From: Alligator mississippiensis
Taxonomy: Eukaryota > Chordata > Crocodylia > Alligatoridae
Reading direction: 5' to 3'
DNA length: 64,000 nucleotides
Assembly (NCBI RefSeq): GCF_030867095.1
Contig: NC_081824.1
Span: 122,458,162 to 122,522,161, forward strand
Made by a program: the position numbers and the translations under genes. The notes beneath the pieces were generated by a model that was not told where the DNA came from, did not search any database, and was given only the letters and a program-made list of their open reading frames with translations. Positions 33,185 through 44,042 of this stretch are shown here, one piece after another. Positions within the stretch are counted from its first letter, which is position 1. Every line of letters starts with the position of its first letter.

Positions 33185-33339
33185 TGAGATAGGGAAAGCT
33201 GGGCCCTAACCAAAAAAAAGCTTACATGTAATTTGTGGCATATAACTTGTTCCTAATTCAAGGTTTTCCCCAGAGCAACAACTCTAAGACACAATATCCT
33301 TTGGAAGAATAAAGAGAGAGACCACAGATAAACAGAACG

Positions 33340-33550
33340 GGAATTCTGAAGCAGGCAAGTTTCTTTGGGTACATGTGTACATTCTTTTATTAAACCAAAT
33401 AAATAGTTGAAAAAAAATGTTCTTTACAAGCTTTTGGGCTCAAACACCCTTCCTTCTTCAGGCATAGGGAAAGTCTTCTGGTCTAATAAAAGATATCACA
33501 TTTACCCAAAGAGCCTTGTCTGCCTATGTCCTTAGACCAACACAGCTACA
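33340..33550. mobile_element. Penelope-type terminal sequences, inverted pair
   Basis: 33350-33461 is antisense and contains TTCTTTGGGTACATG, AAATAGTTG and an inverted hammerhead-like core (33432-33461). 33478-33550 is the sense terminus (GGTCTAATAAAAGATATCAC, ACCCAAAGAGCCTTGTCTGC, AGACCAACACAGCTACAA). The same terminal text appears at 13068 and 41110. The inverted arrangement of ends is typical of complex Penelope insertions. Confidence 0.55.
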
Positions 33551-34400
33551 AACAACTATCCTATAGAATTGGACTCCTGAATGCACTCAAGTCCAGGGAC
33601 ATTCTCTTTGGGTCACAAACTAGAAATATTTCCGTAAAGGAAAGAGTGATTCAATGTAACTGCATTATTCATACAGAAAATAGAACTCTGTCTCAGCCAG
33701 CATTTTAGCACCTGCTTCTTCTGGGATTTAACAAAAGTTTTCAGCAAAGAACAGATTCCATGGATTTTCTCTCATCACATTGATGAGGAAAGAAACAGTA
33801 ACAGAAAATTTCATAGAATTTTATTTCCTAATAGGCATGCTCAAAAAGAGCCAGATTCCAGATTATACCTATTGGGCATCTAATTGGATTTAGGTACCCA
33901 AATGCTTTTCTATTTCACCATGTTCAATTTCTTGAAAATCCACTGGTGCATCTCCATTTCTAACACACAATCTGACTGAATCCCAAAAAATAATCTAGAA
34001 GGAAGAGGAGGAAGAGGAGGAGAACTCCCTGCTTTTTGCATTATCTGTTTTTCAGGAACTGAAGCAAAATGGAACAAAACTGCATTTAAGCACCTAAGTC
34101 AGTGGACTTGTCTTACTAGGTGGAATAGAATCTGCCCAATGTACTCAGGCAATTTAAAGCCTGTGAGATTTGCCTTTGAGTGCTATATCTATCAGAAAAC
34201 TTTATAAAATCAGAACCATTTGGGGAAACAATTAAATTTTCGTGCCTAGGTGTGCGAATAATTATCATCCTTTTATTCCCATGAAAATAAACTACCAGCA
34301 AGTAAAAACAGATGGGTAAAGTCAAAGGGATATTTACAACTCATTGGAATTTGCATCATAAGTATTCAGTCTACTTATTTTGAGCCTAAGATATTATTGT
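33551..34400. other. No gene recognised; possible old repeat
   Basis: Includes words such as GGATTTAGGTACCCAAATGC and TAAGCACCTAAGTCAGTGG, which resemble an ancient amniote repeat, but I cannot bound it. A GAGGAGGAAGAGGAGGAG run lies near 34003. Confidence 0.4.
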
Positions 34401-34446
34401 CAGTAGCAGTGAATGCATATACACAGTAGCAGTGAATGCATATACA
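34401..34446. repeat. Perfect 23-bp tandem duplication
   Basis: A 23-bp unit starting CAGTAGCAGTGAATGC is present twice without change (34401-34423 and 34424-34446), at the left border of the family B element. Confidence 0.9.
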
Positions 34447-34913
34447 TGTGCAATTAGCATGTAGCAATAAACTCCAGTGCAGTTTGCGCTGGAATCAGCT
34501 GCTCCTGGGCACAGCATCTTCACACGCACCTGGGACTACAGCTGTTTGAGTCAAGGCAGAGTAGCCCCAGGCTGGCAGGGGACTTGGGGGGTCAGCCCCA
34601 GGCTCCGGGTGGCAGCATTAGGTATCAGGAGGTGGAGGGGCTAGCTGGGTCATGAGGGCACTACAGTGAGCCAGCATGCAGCCTCTGCACTGTAGCACCC
34701 TCATGCCCCAACCAGCCCCAGTCACCATCTACATCTGTGTTTTGGTGCACTAAATGACACCACCATAGGATAGTACTTGTCCTGGACAGTACTAACCTGC
34801 TGCAGAATTAATTAGTTCACTTTGGCCTAATATGGGTGCACATGTAGAGGATGATGGTTTACTGAGGAGCCAATTAGTCAACCCCGCAGTAAAACATACG
34901 TGTAGATGCACCC
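34447..34913. mobile_element. TIR DNA element (family B)
   Basis: The right end is GTGTAGATGCACCC (34900-34913). The left end (CATGTGCAATTAGCATGTAG) is decayed. The interior CACCATCTACATCTGTGTTT and surrounding text match the short MITE at 10502, and the CTCTGCACTGTAGCACCCTC region matches 7010. G+C-rich middle. No coding capacity. Confidence 0.6.
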
Positions 34914-37263
34914 ACTTAGCAGCAAGATCTAATTCTAAATTGGAAATGAATTCTATATAAAATTGCACCTCCATATCAACCTTCCAAGTTGGGGAAATTG
35001 CTTTCTAAGTGTCTGCTATCCAAATAAAAGCAAATCTCAAATAGACTAATTAGGTATCAGAATTTTAATTGGAAAATTTTTGGATCCCCACTATTCTGGA
35101 GCATATCTATGCTTTCAAATAGGAGATTAATGTTTACAGACAGTTTTCTGAGTGGATATCAGAGTCAATCAGTAGCTTGATTTAACCTCAAGTTGAAATC
35201 AACTTCTGGTATCTCTGTTAGAGTTCATGGAGAGTTTGGTATTTAGGAATGTGGGCCTCAATAATACCATATTTACTCAAACATAAAACAAGGTTTTCCC
35301 CCTCCCTAATCAGCATGGGGAAAAAGAAACTCATCTTACATTTGCAGCCAAGGAAACCTCATTAAATACACTATCATTAACTGCTACCAAAAGCAGCATG
35401 ACACCAGTAATGAAAACCAACTATGAAGTTGCTTGGAGTAGAAAAAGAAGACTAGAAAGAGCACCAAGAGCTCACTGTCTTCTAAGGGCAGCCTCCTCTC
35501 TTCATTTTCAACATCAAGGCATGGCAGGTGAGATCTCAGGGGAAGACCTTGAGAGGTGGGAGAAAAGGCTGGTCAGGTCAAAGGCAGCCATCAAGGGGGT
35601 GTGATGGCATCCCTAGGGTACATCCTGTCACAGTGCCCAAATCCAAAATGCAATCTAAAAATCCTCGGTGGCTGCCTTAGCCCAGAAGCAACTCAATTGG
35701 CTAGACATCTAACTTTTAACCTCAACACTTTCTAAGCACCCAAGATTCAACTTTTCTGCACGTGCAGAACTGCTCTGTTCCAAGTTGCTAGACACCTACC
35801 TTCCACTTAAGCCATGGTGGAATCCAGAAACCAGAAGAAGTGCCTAAATTTTGGGAGGGGCTTGTCTATACTGCATCTTTGTTCTAGATGACCACACCCA
35901 CTCATGCAAACCTCCAGATATGCTCTAGACCCAGATCCTATTAGTGTGTGCAAATCTCAAAGTGTGTTAGTCTTCTCTTATCCCTCAGTTTCAGGTGGGC
36001 CTGAGAGTGGATGTGGACAAGCGTGAAGAATCCTTCTTGTCAGACTTCCAGGTTTGGATGGCATCATCAGGTTCTGGTGGGCATGGTGTGGACAAAACAT
36101 TCCCAGGTCTGTCCTACATGAAGGAGGTTGCATCCTGTAGACTACAAGGGGCCTTATCTGGGAGATATGCTCCCAGATTGACAGGATCAGTCCCCTCACA
36201 AAATGTGATCAAAGCTGTGTTCCTTTTCAGATCCAGGTGACAAAGGAGGAAGAGACCATTATTTTTCATATATTTTTTGTAGTTATGGCACTTGCCCAGG
36301 AAGTTGGAGATCTAGGTTTTAGAGACCTTCCTCGCCCTGTGAGTATCAGAACCCAGGTTTCTCACACCAGGCTACAGGCTTGGCAATGTTAAGCATATCT
36401 GCTGTCCCTCCTGTTGAAAAGAATGGGCATACAGAGGATATATGCCTCTACATATGTGCTGCTAAACTTCTGCTACCCATCCATGAATATCCTCCTCCTT
36501 TGCCTCCTGCTATGAACCTAACAACTGAATTCAGGAAGGGAGGGAATTAATACATTATTTGTACACATCCTCTATGATTCTACTCCTTCATGTTGGATTG
36601 TATGAATGGAAGGTGTAATATTGATGTCATTCTGCCTTTTCAGAAAGAAGATAAAACTTTCTAATATTTCTTTCTCCCTAGCTCTTCCTGTGATGTTGCT
36701 GCCCATCACTGAATCCAAACATATCCCAGTGCTACTGCTTCACATACACTCTATTTTTACTGTCTACTGATTCCACAGGACGAGGAGGGCCTCTCTGAGC
36801 AGTGATTTTGTGTTAGGTTATCTCTAATCTCCACCTTAAAATTTGTCTCTTCATTTCTTCAGTTTAAACTCTTCCTATCATTCATGACAGCTTCAATCCC
36901 TGGTGTGTTACCTCAGATACTGAGGTGAAATTCACCTATCAAGAAAAGTTCTCTTTTTGTGATCCCAGCAGTTGAATATCCCTAAACCTCATAACATCAA
37001 TCATCTGGTGATTTTCATAGTCTTGCCAGAGATTCATCCTCCATCCCTACAGACAAAGAATTCCTCCAGAAATCAACCTGAGATTCCACATCCTTGTCTT
37101 CCATGCTTCATGAAATAATTCTTGACCTATTCCAGCAGGAATCTTACAGTGAAGAGTTATATTGATTTTTTTCCCATATTGTTATTCCATTTATCTTGTC
37201 AATCCTGATTGTCCTGTTACTAGCTCAAAAGGAGTATGGACAGATGCATTGTTTTATGTCAAA
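34914..37263. other. No gene recognised
   Basis: Long stretch without defendable exons. 35640-35830 has TAGACATCTAACTTTTAACC/CTAGACACCTACCTTCC text like the possible old repeat near 33.9 kb. The rest is ordinary intergenic sequence. Confidence 0.45.
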
Positions 37264-37340
37264 CCTGTGGACATAGTTTCATTGTTTCATAGTTGGTAGG
37301 TCCCTTCTGACCCTACCAACTATGAAACTATGTCCACAGG
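37264..37340. repeat. CR1-end hairpin with matching flanks
   Basis: The right arm (37312-37340) is the last ~20 bp of a CR1 3' end (CCTACCAACTATGAAACTAT) plus GTCCACAGG. The left arm (37264-37300) is its exact inverse plus one extra 8-bp repeat unit (ATTGTTTC). The spacer TCCCTTCTGAC is also CR1. Because GTCCACAGG lies beyond the CR1 end and is inverted too, the palindrome includes flanking DNA. Confidence 0.85.
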
Positions 37341-37930
37341 GTTGCCAAAGATGAGTTGTGGTGAACCATAGTGAGAATGAGTTCTGCAGGCAATGATCCT
37401 CAGGAACAAGAAACAGTAGTTTCAAAGCTGATCTTTGCATCACCTAAAGTATGTAGAAATTATAAATAACATCTCAAAGAGCTGGATTCTAGGACATCCG
37501 GTGAACCAGAAATAGTTTACAAAGCTAACTAGAGTTGCACTTTCAGAAAGCCTGGCAAAATTAATCATATGCAACTAAAATACCATGTATTAAATACCAA
37601 AAATAAAATAAAATAATGAAAAGTGTCTACAAATCACTAGAGGCATTAGTACACAGCTACTCACTGATGATCCTGTTTATTTTACTATGTATTTCTAATT
37701 AAAGGCTATAAGTCATCTTGTCACATTTTCAACAAACACAGGACCATTTAATTATTTAATGGTGTCATTAATTCAAAAATTCTAAATCTGTATAGAATGC
37801 ATGCAAGGTACAGCACAAATTATAGAATCTACTTTCACTGTTAATATTAGTAACCTTGCATTTATAGTGATGTGAATGATTAGGAAAATACTTGTCTATA
37901 ATCATGGTCATCATAAGAAAACTGTTTATA
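37341..37930. other. A/T-rich intergenic sequence
   Basis: No features recognised. Confidence 0.5.
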
Positions 37931-38115
37931 TGAGTGGTGGTCAACCTTTTTCCCCTGCAGGCTGGATGGGCTGTGCCTGGTCCATCTACAGGCTGGGTCC
38001 AGCCACTGATCCTAATTCAGAGTCCAAGCTTGGAACGGTGGACACCATCCAGCCATGTGGAGAGGGGCAGGGGACAAGACGGCTGGCCCCAGCGTGGGCC
38101 CACAAGAAAAGACAT
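37931..38115. mobile_element. hAT-like element fragment
   Basis: GTGGTCAACCTTTTTCCCCT, TGTGCCTGGTCCATC and GAGAGGGGCAGGGGACAAG match the left part of the 18617 element (TTTTTCCCCTGTGGGCC, AGTGCCTGGTCCATC, CAGGGGAGAGGGCACAAGC). Only the left end is present. Confidence 0.5.
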
Positions 38116-38690
38116 TTAACTTGGGCGCAGAACTGGAAAGAGCCTTCTGAGTCACTGAATCTAATTCCATACTATTTCATATAATCATGTCATATAATCC
38201 TATTCACAGATTTATCAGGCTGTACTTTAAAACCAGATAGCTTTCTTCCTCCGTTCCAGTTCCCAACTCTACAACTCTACCAATCTGAAGCAATCTTTCT
38301 TGACTATGAGTGATTAGAATTGTACACAGCATTGGGCTTCACCAGTTCCATGTCTTTTGTTTCTATTTCTAGTTTGTTTTTAATACGCATATCTTCTTTT
38401 TGAGTATGCACAGATATTCAAGGAGGTTAGGGGAAGATTAGATCAAGTTAACAATGGCCATATCAGATTAGCAGCTCCTAGTCATTCCTTTTGCATTGGG
38501 CTTCCTGGACAGGCATGAGTGGAAGGTATATGTGAAATACAGAGGGCTATAAAGGAAGAAGGGAATGTGGCTCAGTAGTGTGGCTGCTGGCCCAGCAGAT
38601 AAGGGTGTCTGTGTTCTAGCCTAAACTTTTCCTTCTAGTGTGACAGAACTTACCATTCTCCGTCCATTTTTTCCAATGGCTACATAAGTG
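38116..38690. other. No gene recognised; possible CR1 trace
   Basis: 38165-38300 vaguely resembles an antisense, very old CR1 segment. No gene found. Confidence 0.35.
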
Positions 38691-38694
38691 AATC

Positions 38695-38765
38695 AGCAGT
38701 AGAAGGAGCAATGGTTAGAACACTGTGCTGGGAAGTCAGCAGCCCAGGTTCAAACTCCCACTTGG
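38695..38765 (+). mobile_element. MIR/tRNA-like SINE head relic
   Basis: AGCAATGGTTAGAACACTGT is A-box-like. About 35 bp later CAGGTTCAAACTCCC is B-box-like, and CACTTGGT follows. The order and spacing match tRNA-derived SINE heads of the MIR type. The downstream body is not clear. Confidence 0.4.
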
Positions 38766-39180
38766 TGAAGGTGGGAGCTAAAGCTCAGGACTGTAAGAAG
38801 CTTCCTAATTACACCTCTGTTACTGGCAGGGGTCTTATTTCATTACTAGTCTGCACATTCACATGCTCCGGGCCAGAAGGAGAATTCCAACTTGGCAAAG
38901 TGTAGTACTTATGGACAAATAAAATTGCCATGTAGACAACAAAAAATGGTCACTTAAACAATTGAAAAAGATTAGAAAATCACCCTTAACTCTGAACTTG
39001 AAAACCCATATGTTGGCCTAGGCTCAGCCAAGATTTCAGCTGAATTTTATCACAGAAAATGCAACCAAGAGTCCAGGATAGTTAACACATTTTGATGAGT
39101 ATTTCCACAATCCTAGCTTAAATTTCAAGTTTATGTCAAAACACAAAACTGTTTGGAGGTAGTTTGAATGCTTAACAAGT

Positions 39181-39253
39181 GACCATGTGGCCTAATGGAT
39201 AAGGTGTCTGACTTTGGATCAGAAGATTGCAGGTTCAAATCCTGCTGTGGTTG
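39181..39253 (+). pseudogene. tRNA-Arg-like head (anticodon position reads TTG)
   Basis: 73 nt that fold as a tRNA: acceptor GACCATG with TGTGGTT (39246-39252), A box TGGCCTAATGG (39188-39198), B box GGTTCAAATCC (39232-39242), and anticodon stem TCTGA/TCAGA around loop CTTTGGA (39212-39218). Body and acceptor match vertebrate tRNA-Arg(TCG) as I know it, but the loop reads TTG where TCG is expected, a single C-to-T change. Its fusion to CR1 sequence shows it is a SINE head, not a working tRNA gene. Confidence 0.75.
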
Positions 39254-39530
39254 TAAGGTGCCTCTTGGCAATGTAGGACTCCCTTTCAAATTATTGGGCT
39301 TGGGTAAGCTTCATCCAAGGATGCTGAAGGAATTGACCAAAGTCATAGGAGAGCTATTGGCATAGCTGTTTGAGTACTTGTAGTGCTTCAGTCAGGTCCC
39401 AGAGGAAAAGAGCCAAGGTGGCCTCTCTTTCTGGCTGGGGTCATCTGACCTCAGTCCTTTTTCCTGCCATACATGATGATCCATTGGGTTCCTTCCAACT
39501 CTGTAATCTATGAATTATGATTCTCTGTCT
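39181..39530 (+). mobile_element. tRNA-headed SINE with CR1 body and CR1 3' tail
   Basis: After the tRNA head and ~50 bp of linker, 39305-39420 matches CR1 RT coding sequence (compare 51297-51415: GTTCTGAGGGAACTAGCAG, GGCATGGCTTTACAAGCACT). The sequence then jumps to the CR1 3' UTR (TGGGGTCATCTGACCTCAGT, TTTTTCCTGCCAT, GGTTCCTTCCAACTCTG) at 39435-39525. The internal ~1.2 kb of CR1 is missing. The internal Pol III promoter and CR1 tail make it a plausible CR1-mobilised SINE. The tortoise Pol III SINE, with a tRNA head and CR1-like tail, is a known precedent for the architecture. Confidence 0.7.
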
Positions 39531-40140
39531 GTAGTCTTTAAGTAACCTAATATGCATATAGCAACAGGTAGTTCTACGTACTGTAGCTCTTTGATTAGCT
39601 TTTGCATTTTCTTATTCCATATATGATGAAACAGCAGGATAATTTGATTTAGATTCTGTTTTTACTAAGCAACTTAGCAGACATTCTTCAACTTGTGTCT
39701 GTTCGAATCACAACTAGGATCACTTGATGACACCAAAACCTGATGATTTTCACAGCTCAGAAATATCCATTTTGAATTACATGTATCTCAATCTTTCAAT
39801 TGCAAATGGAGAAAAAAAAAGTTTTAAAGCAGTAATAACCAGGTCTTATAAATTGAAAATATGTTTCTATATATCAGTACCATTCAGAATATTAATGCAT
39901 TTAATGTGTATTTAAAAAGAAACTATAGGTATGCAAGCATTTAACTACTGCTTTTTACCTGACACTTAGAAGATAGCCACCTTTTAAGGCAGAATCCTAT
40001 ATAAAGTAGAATACATTATCTGCTAGCATCTCACAAAATTGTATTTATTTAGTCTCCAAATATTTATAATAAGCTGCTGCTGATAAAATAGTCACCAGAG
40101 GAAAATGGATTCATCTACCTAAGATAATTGAAAATAATAA
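39531..40140. other. A/T-rich intergenic sequence
   Basis: No features recognised. Confidence 0.5.
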
Positions 40141-40149
40141 TGTATGAGA

Positions 40150-40480
40150 TCTATCAAGTTTTTAGATTATTTTCAATTTATGTATATAGGCAACCGTCAA
40201 TCCACTGGATTATTGTGTACACCTAAGAGGTCTAGTCAGGTGCCTCATGAATCCACTTGTGGCTGGCAAACCCAATTCAAGAATGACACAGCTTGTTACA
40301 TGTTTCGTAGATCTATAAGTTGTCTGAATTGGAGTCCAAGTTTACAGAATGCTGATTCCTTCTTTCTTGCTTTGTTTCCATCATCTGGATCAAAACTGCT
40401 TCATATTGAGCTGTACCCAGTGCCAGATGTTCCCTCCACATTAGACAGAATTCTGTGCGCTCCTCTCAACTAGCTTCATA
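40150..40480 (-). pseudogene. LINE ORF C-terminus with Cys/His finger, antisense
   Basis: The minus strand reads WREHLALGTAQYE, then a basic ETKQERR stretch, and near 40300-40255 a Cys-x3-Cys..IGF.SH..IH finger. This matches the C-terminal C..C.R.C.SRIGL.SH pattern of a class of non-LTR retrotransposon proteins common in fish and invertebrates. The conserved arginine codon before IG is now a stop. The clade cannot be fixed. Confidence 0.5.
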
Positions 40481-40539
40481 TCATTTTTGCACACATTGTG
40501 GTACTGCCATAGAGGGTGAACCTGATTTCTAGAGCATCT

Positions 40540-40806
40540 TCAAATGTCACTATAAAAAATATTCTTGGAGATATCGTCTTCTCCCATTCTTCTGACATGG
40601 CTGAGCCATTTCAACCTCCTCTTCTTAATAGTGGCTTCTAAGTGCATCAGTCCTGCATGCTCCAACACCTCTGTATTTGGCATTTCATCTTCCCACTTTA
40701 TTTTCAGGATCTTGAGAGGGCATCTTATGTGAAAGGTGCTCAGTCTCCTGCTGTGTCTAGTATATGTAGTCCATGTTCCTGAACTATAAAGCAGGGATCT
40801 CAGCAC
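40540..40806 (-). pseudogene. LINE RT C-terminal region, antisense
   Basis: An 88-codon minus-strand frame matches the region downstream of the RT in the same kind of LINE: YSSGTWTTYTRHSRRL, FHIRC, IKWEDEMPNTEVLEHA, then LKWLSHVRRMGEDDISKNIF. In intact relatives this is followed by a KKRYKDTLK-type segment and then the Cys/His finger. Here the finger follows directly at 40480, while the KKRYKDTLK segment lies at 41.9 kb. Confidence 0.6.
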
Positions 40807-40884
40807 TCAAGTCTCATAGATTCACATCTTCACCTTAGTTGATAGTTTGTAGTTATTCCTTGCACATTTCTGTAATAGCCCAAG

Positions 40885-40975
40885 ATGACAGAACAAGGAA
40901 CAAAGGTTTCAAGTTGCAGCAAGGAAGTCTAGGGTAGATATTAGGAATAATTTAATCAGAAAAACTGACTGCCCT
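40885..40975 (+). mobile_element. CR1 ORF2 C-terminal fragment, sense
   Basis: GGTTTCAAGTTGCAGCAAGG and GGGTAGATATTAGGAATAAT match the CR1 KLQ.GRFRLDIR region (compare 45170-45210 and 52580-52610). Confidence 0.6.
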
Positions 40976-41049
40976 TCTTGCATGCATACCAGCCTCTGGC
41001 TTCTTTGCTATTCATTCCATCCAGGAAGAGCACACACCAACTGTAAATG

Positions 41050-41162
41050 CTTCCTCAGCCTGATGAAGGGTTTTTAAACCTAAAAGCTTGCTAAGAAAAA
41101 AATGTCCAACTATTTAAGTTGGTTTAATAAAAGATATCAGATTCACCCTTGTCTGCAACATA
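41050..41162 (+). mobile_element. Penelope-type 3' terminus with hammerhead-like core
   Basis: CTGATGA (41060-41066) is followed by a pairable GGGTTTTTAAACC stem and TAAAAGCTTGC (41081-41091), where a working core would have CGAAA. The downstream text CCAACTATTTAAGTTGG, TAATAAAAGATATCAGATTC and CTTGTCTGC is the terminus shared with 13068 and 33340. The core is mutated and presumably inactive. Confidence 0.55.
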
Positions 41163-41845
41163 TTCCATTAATTTATATATTGGGAAATCATTATACATGA
41201 TAGTCTGTGAAAAAGATACAAAACCTTGAAAGGCATATGGAAATATTAAGGAGTTTATATATAAGATTTATTATAACTAGACATTACATTCCAGTATTTT
41301 TTCCAAGTTAAAAAAGGATCATTCATTCGTCATTTTGGTTTCTGATCATCTGTTAAATTATTGTTTGGTAGAAAAACTGAAAGGAAGAAAAAAAGGAAAA
41401 AAATAGTGAATGAGTAGCAGCAATGTAAGAAATAGCATAAGTAAGAAAGCAATCATTGTCCATTAAGCTAGATCCTATATAAATTCATGAAAGGATTGTA
41501 AAGTTATCTAAAGATGCATGTCTTTTTGTGACATTTCATAACCACATAGACCTTTCTACACTGTGACAAATGAAAGCAAACTGGAATCCAGGGTACAAAG
41601 GCATCAATATTTCATAACTAATGAGTGATCACAAAAGTTGTTCCTGTTTATATCTATATTGAATGGCTTCAGGAGTCATAGAGAAGGCAAAATAAAAAGA
41701 TATTTTATATTTTTTAAATTAAGAATCATGCAACCAGCCTGTCTGAGGACAAGAGGTGAAGTTTGCTCAAACCAGATGAATGGGAACAAATATATATAAA
41801 GTTAGACAATATGGTTAATTCTGTTAAAATCTCTGAGAAAAATCA
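41163..41845. other. A/T-rich intergenic sequence
   Basis: No features recognised. Confidence 0.45.
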
Positions 41846-41849
41846 GTTG

Positions 41850-41965
41850 TTCAGGAACATGCAACTCATGAGCGATTTGCTCCCATGACTCCAGGGTGAT
41901 GCCAAAACTCTTTAGGGACATCTTTAAGGTGTCCTTGTACCGCTTCTTTGGTGTGCCATGAAAGC
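41850..41965 (-). pseudogene. Displaced LINE C-terminal segment, antisense
   Basis: Minus-strand codons read CFHGTPKKRYKDTLKMSLKSF then GITLESWEQIAHE. This segment should fall between the parts at 40540-40806 and 40150-40480 in a normal element, yet lies about 1.1 kb outside them on the wrong side. Confidence 0.6.
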
Positions 41966-43949
41966 ACCAACTACAGAATATTATCTCCATAAAGTAAGAC
42001 AATGTTATAATTTGTAGTTAACTTTCACAAATGCAAAGAGTCACTCTATTCATTGGCATGCAAAGAAGCTCCTATGATACTTTAAATGCCAATGGTTATA
42101 AATTACTGCCAATAGTAATGTTTTTTTCTTGCTGTACTATATTACATCTCTGATTAGCGTTCTTTCCTCAAATATAAATTGTAATTAAGGATCTTTCAAA
42201 TATAATCCATACCCTACTTGTAAAAACTTTATTTTGTAAAATAAGTTGATGCCTGGGAGGATCATTAGATTTCAAATTAAAATTCATTGCCCCAGCAGGT
42301 TTTTAATAAGAACTGAGACAGGTATGAAAGCTAAATGTCTATTATGTACACTGATTTCAAATGAAACTATGGCTGAAGAATATATCCAGCTTTAGCAGTA
42401 AGCCCAGAGGATTCTAATCTGTCTTGTGCGTTATTAGGCTTCTCTTATCAGACTATCATAGTTGTAACCCAATGCCCTTGGAGACTGTGCATGCATCTTT
42501 CTGTCATATGCTTTCTCATTCAGGCTACCCATCATTCTCTTAGAAAGAGGTCTTCTGCTGGTAGGCTAATTAGCAACTTAATCCATAGATGACTGAAATC
42601 AATGGATGGGCTTCCTTTCATTTGCCTAAATCTTGAATCAGACCTTCTGAATACTAGAAGAAAAGAGAAACTGGCATTAACAGGACTTTTGAGGGTAAAT
42701 GCTTGGTATAGGATTATAAATTTTAGTAGTGGCTGCAATACATGTTCATTTTTAAAATCACTGCTCAGCAATTCACTGTATGAAAAATGGAGCACATTTC
42801 CATAGTTATAATAAATAATATATTTGATAAAAGGCTAATAAATTGTATTGCCTCTGAGAAATCCCATGGTAAAGATAACAAGGTAGAACAGACCATCCAT
42901 TATATAATGGAATTCATTATAATTTCTCCCAGCAATCCTCAAATAAAAAATGACTGAAGTAGGAATTAACCACATATCATTTCAAAGAAAATAGCTAAAA
43001 TAAGTAACATAGATTTTTGTTCTTTAAAAATACCCTCTCAAAAGGATATTTATTCAGGGAAAAAAGGCTCAGTGCTAAGGAAAATTATATCTAACATGGT
43101 ATGTAAAACTTGGGTAATTTAAATAGACTACATTGGCATTGTTAGAGTTTCTCTTTATTTTATTACAACTAGATACTGTCTCTCTTTCTCTGCTTGTATC
43201 TATCTATTTCTCCTGTTTAAATCCAGGATCCTAAAAGGACTTATTCATGAGATGGAATTTAAGTAGCCAGGTAGTGCCTGTAGATAATTTTAATCTCATG
43301 TAACCATGTGATTTGGTCTTAAGTCACCTATTTCCCTTTTTATCCCTGTCTCCCTCCATCCATTTTCTTCCTACCATCTTCCCCTGCTCTATCCCCACGC
43401 CCTCAGTTTTCCTCTTACCTCTTCTGTGCAACAGGATGGAGCAACCAGCACCAAGTATATAGTCCATGTATGGTCTCCCACCATCCTGATGGCTCATGCT
43501 TCAGGGACCTAATCCTAATAGAGCCCTGCAACAGCCACTAGACAGCCTGGGAGCAAGATATACCTTAACTGCTGTGATTTCGACATTTCTGAAATGAAAT
43601 CCTGACCTGAAGAAACATTTTTTATAAGAATCTGTGGTATAAATTATCATTCACTGAGGCAAAAGTCTAGTTAACCTTGATGGATTATTGTAGCATAAAT
43701 ACTGACATAATAACTAATATAACCTCAGTGGTGTCAGTGGTAGGTGGAAATGGTGGGTATATTTTACTTAGTATAGTAAGATATACTATAAACCATGGTC
43801 CCTGTCATAAAGGCTGCTTGCAGAAATAAAAAAATAGGCAAAATGGTGCTTTACTTTAAATTCTGAGTGCCCCCACGCAGAGCCCAGTGCATGCCTGGAA
43901 GAGGAATTGCATTACTTGGATTTATCTTACTCAACTTCTGAATAGACTG
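41966..43949. other. A/T-rich intergenic sequence
   Basis: No gene, RNA or bounded repeat recognised. 43370-43440 is pyrimidine-rich. Confidence 0.5.
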
Positions 43950-44042
43950 GGCACTTTAGCAGGGCTTTTCTGGTGTTTTTATCTAACAGCTGATTAAATC
44001 AGCTATTAGATAAATGTGCCAGAAAGCCCTGTTAAAGTGCGC
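43950..44042. repeat. 44-bp-arm hairpin, 5-nt loop
   Basis: Arms 43950-43993 and 43999-44042 are reverse complements with a handful of mismatches and a TTAAA loop. The outer ends read GGCACTTTAGCAGGGCTTT and AAAGCCCTGTTAAAGTGCGC. Either a snap-back MITE or an incidental RNA hairpin. No flanking target duplication was identified. Confidence 0.8.

Noticed and set aside
39181..39253. Functional tRNA gene
   Set aside because: The anticodon position disagrees with the arginine body, several stem pairs are wobble pairs, and it is fused to CR1 sequence with no Pol III terminator directly after it.
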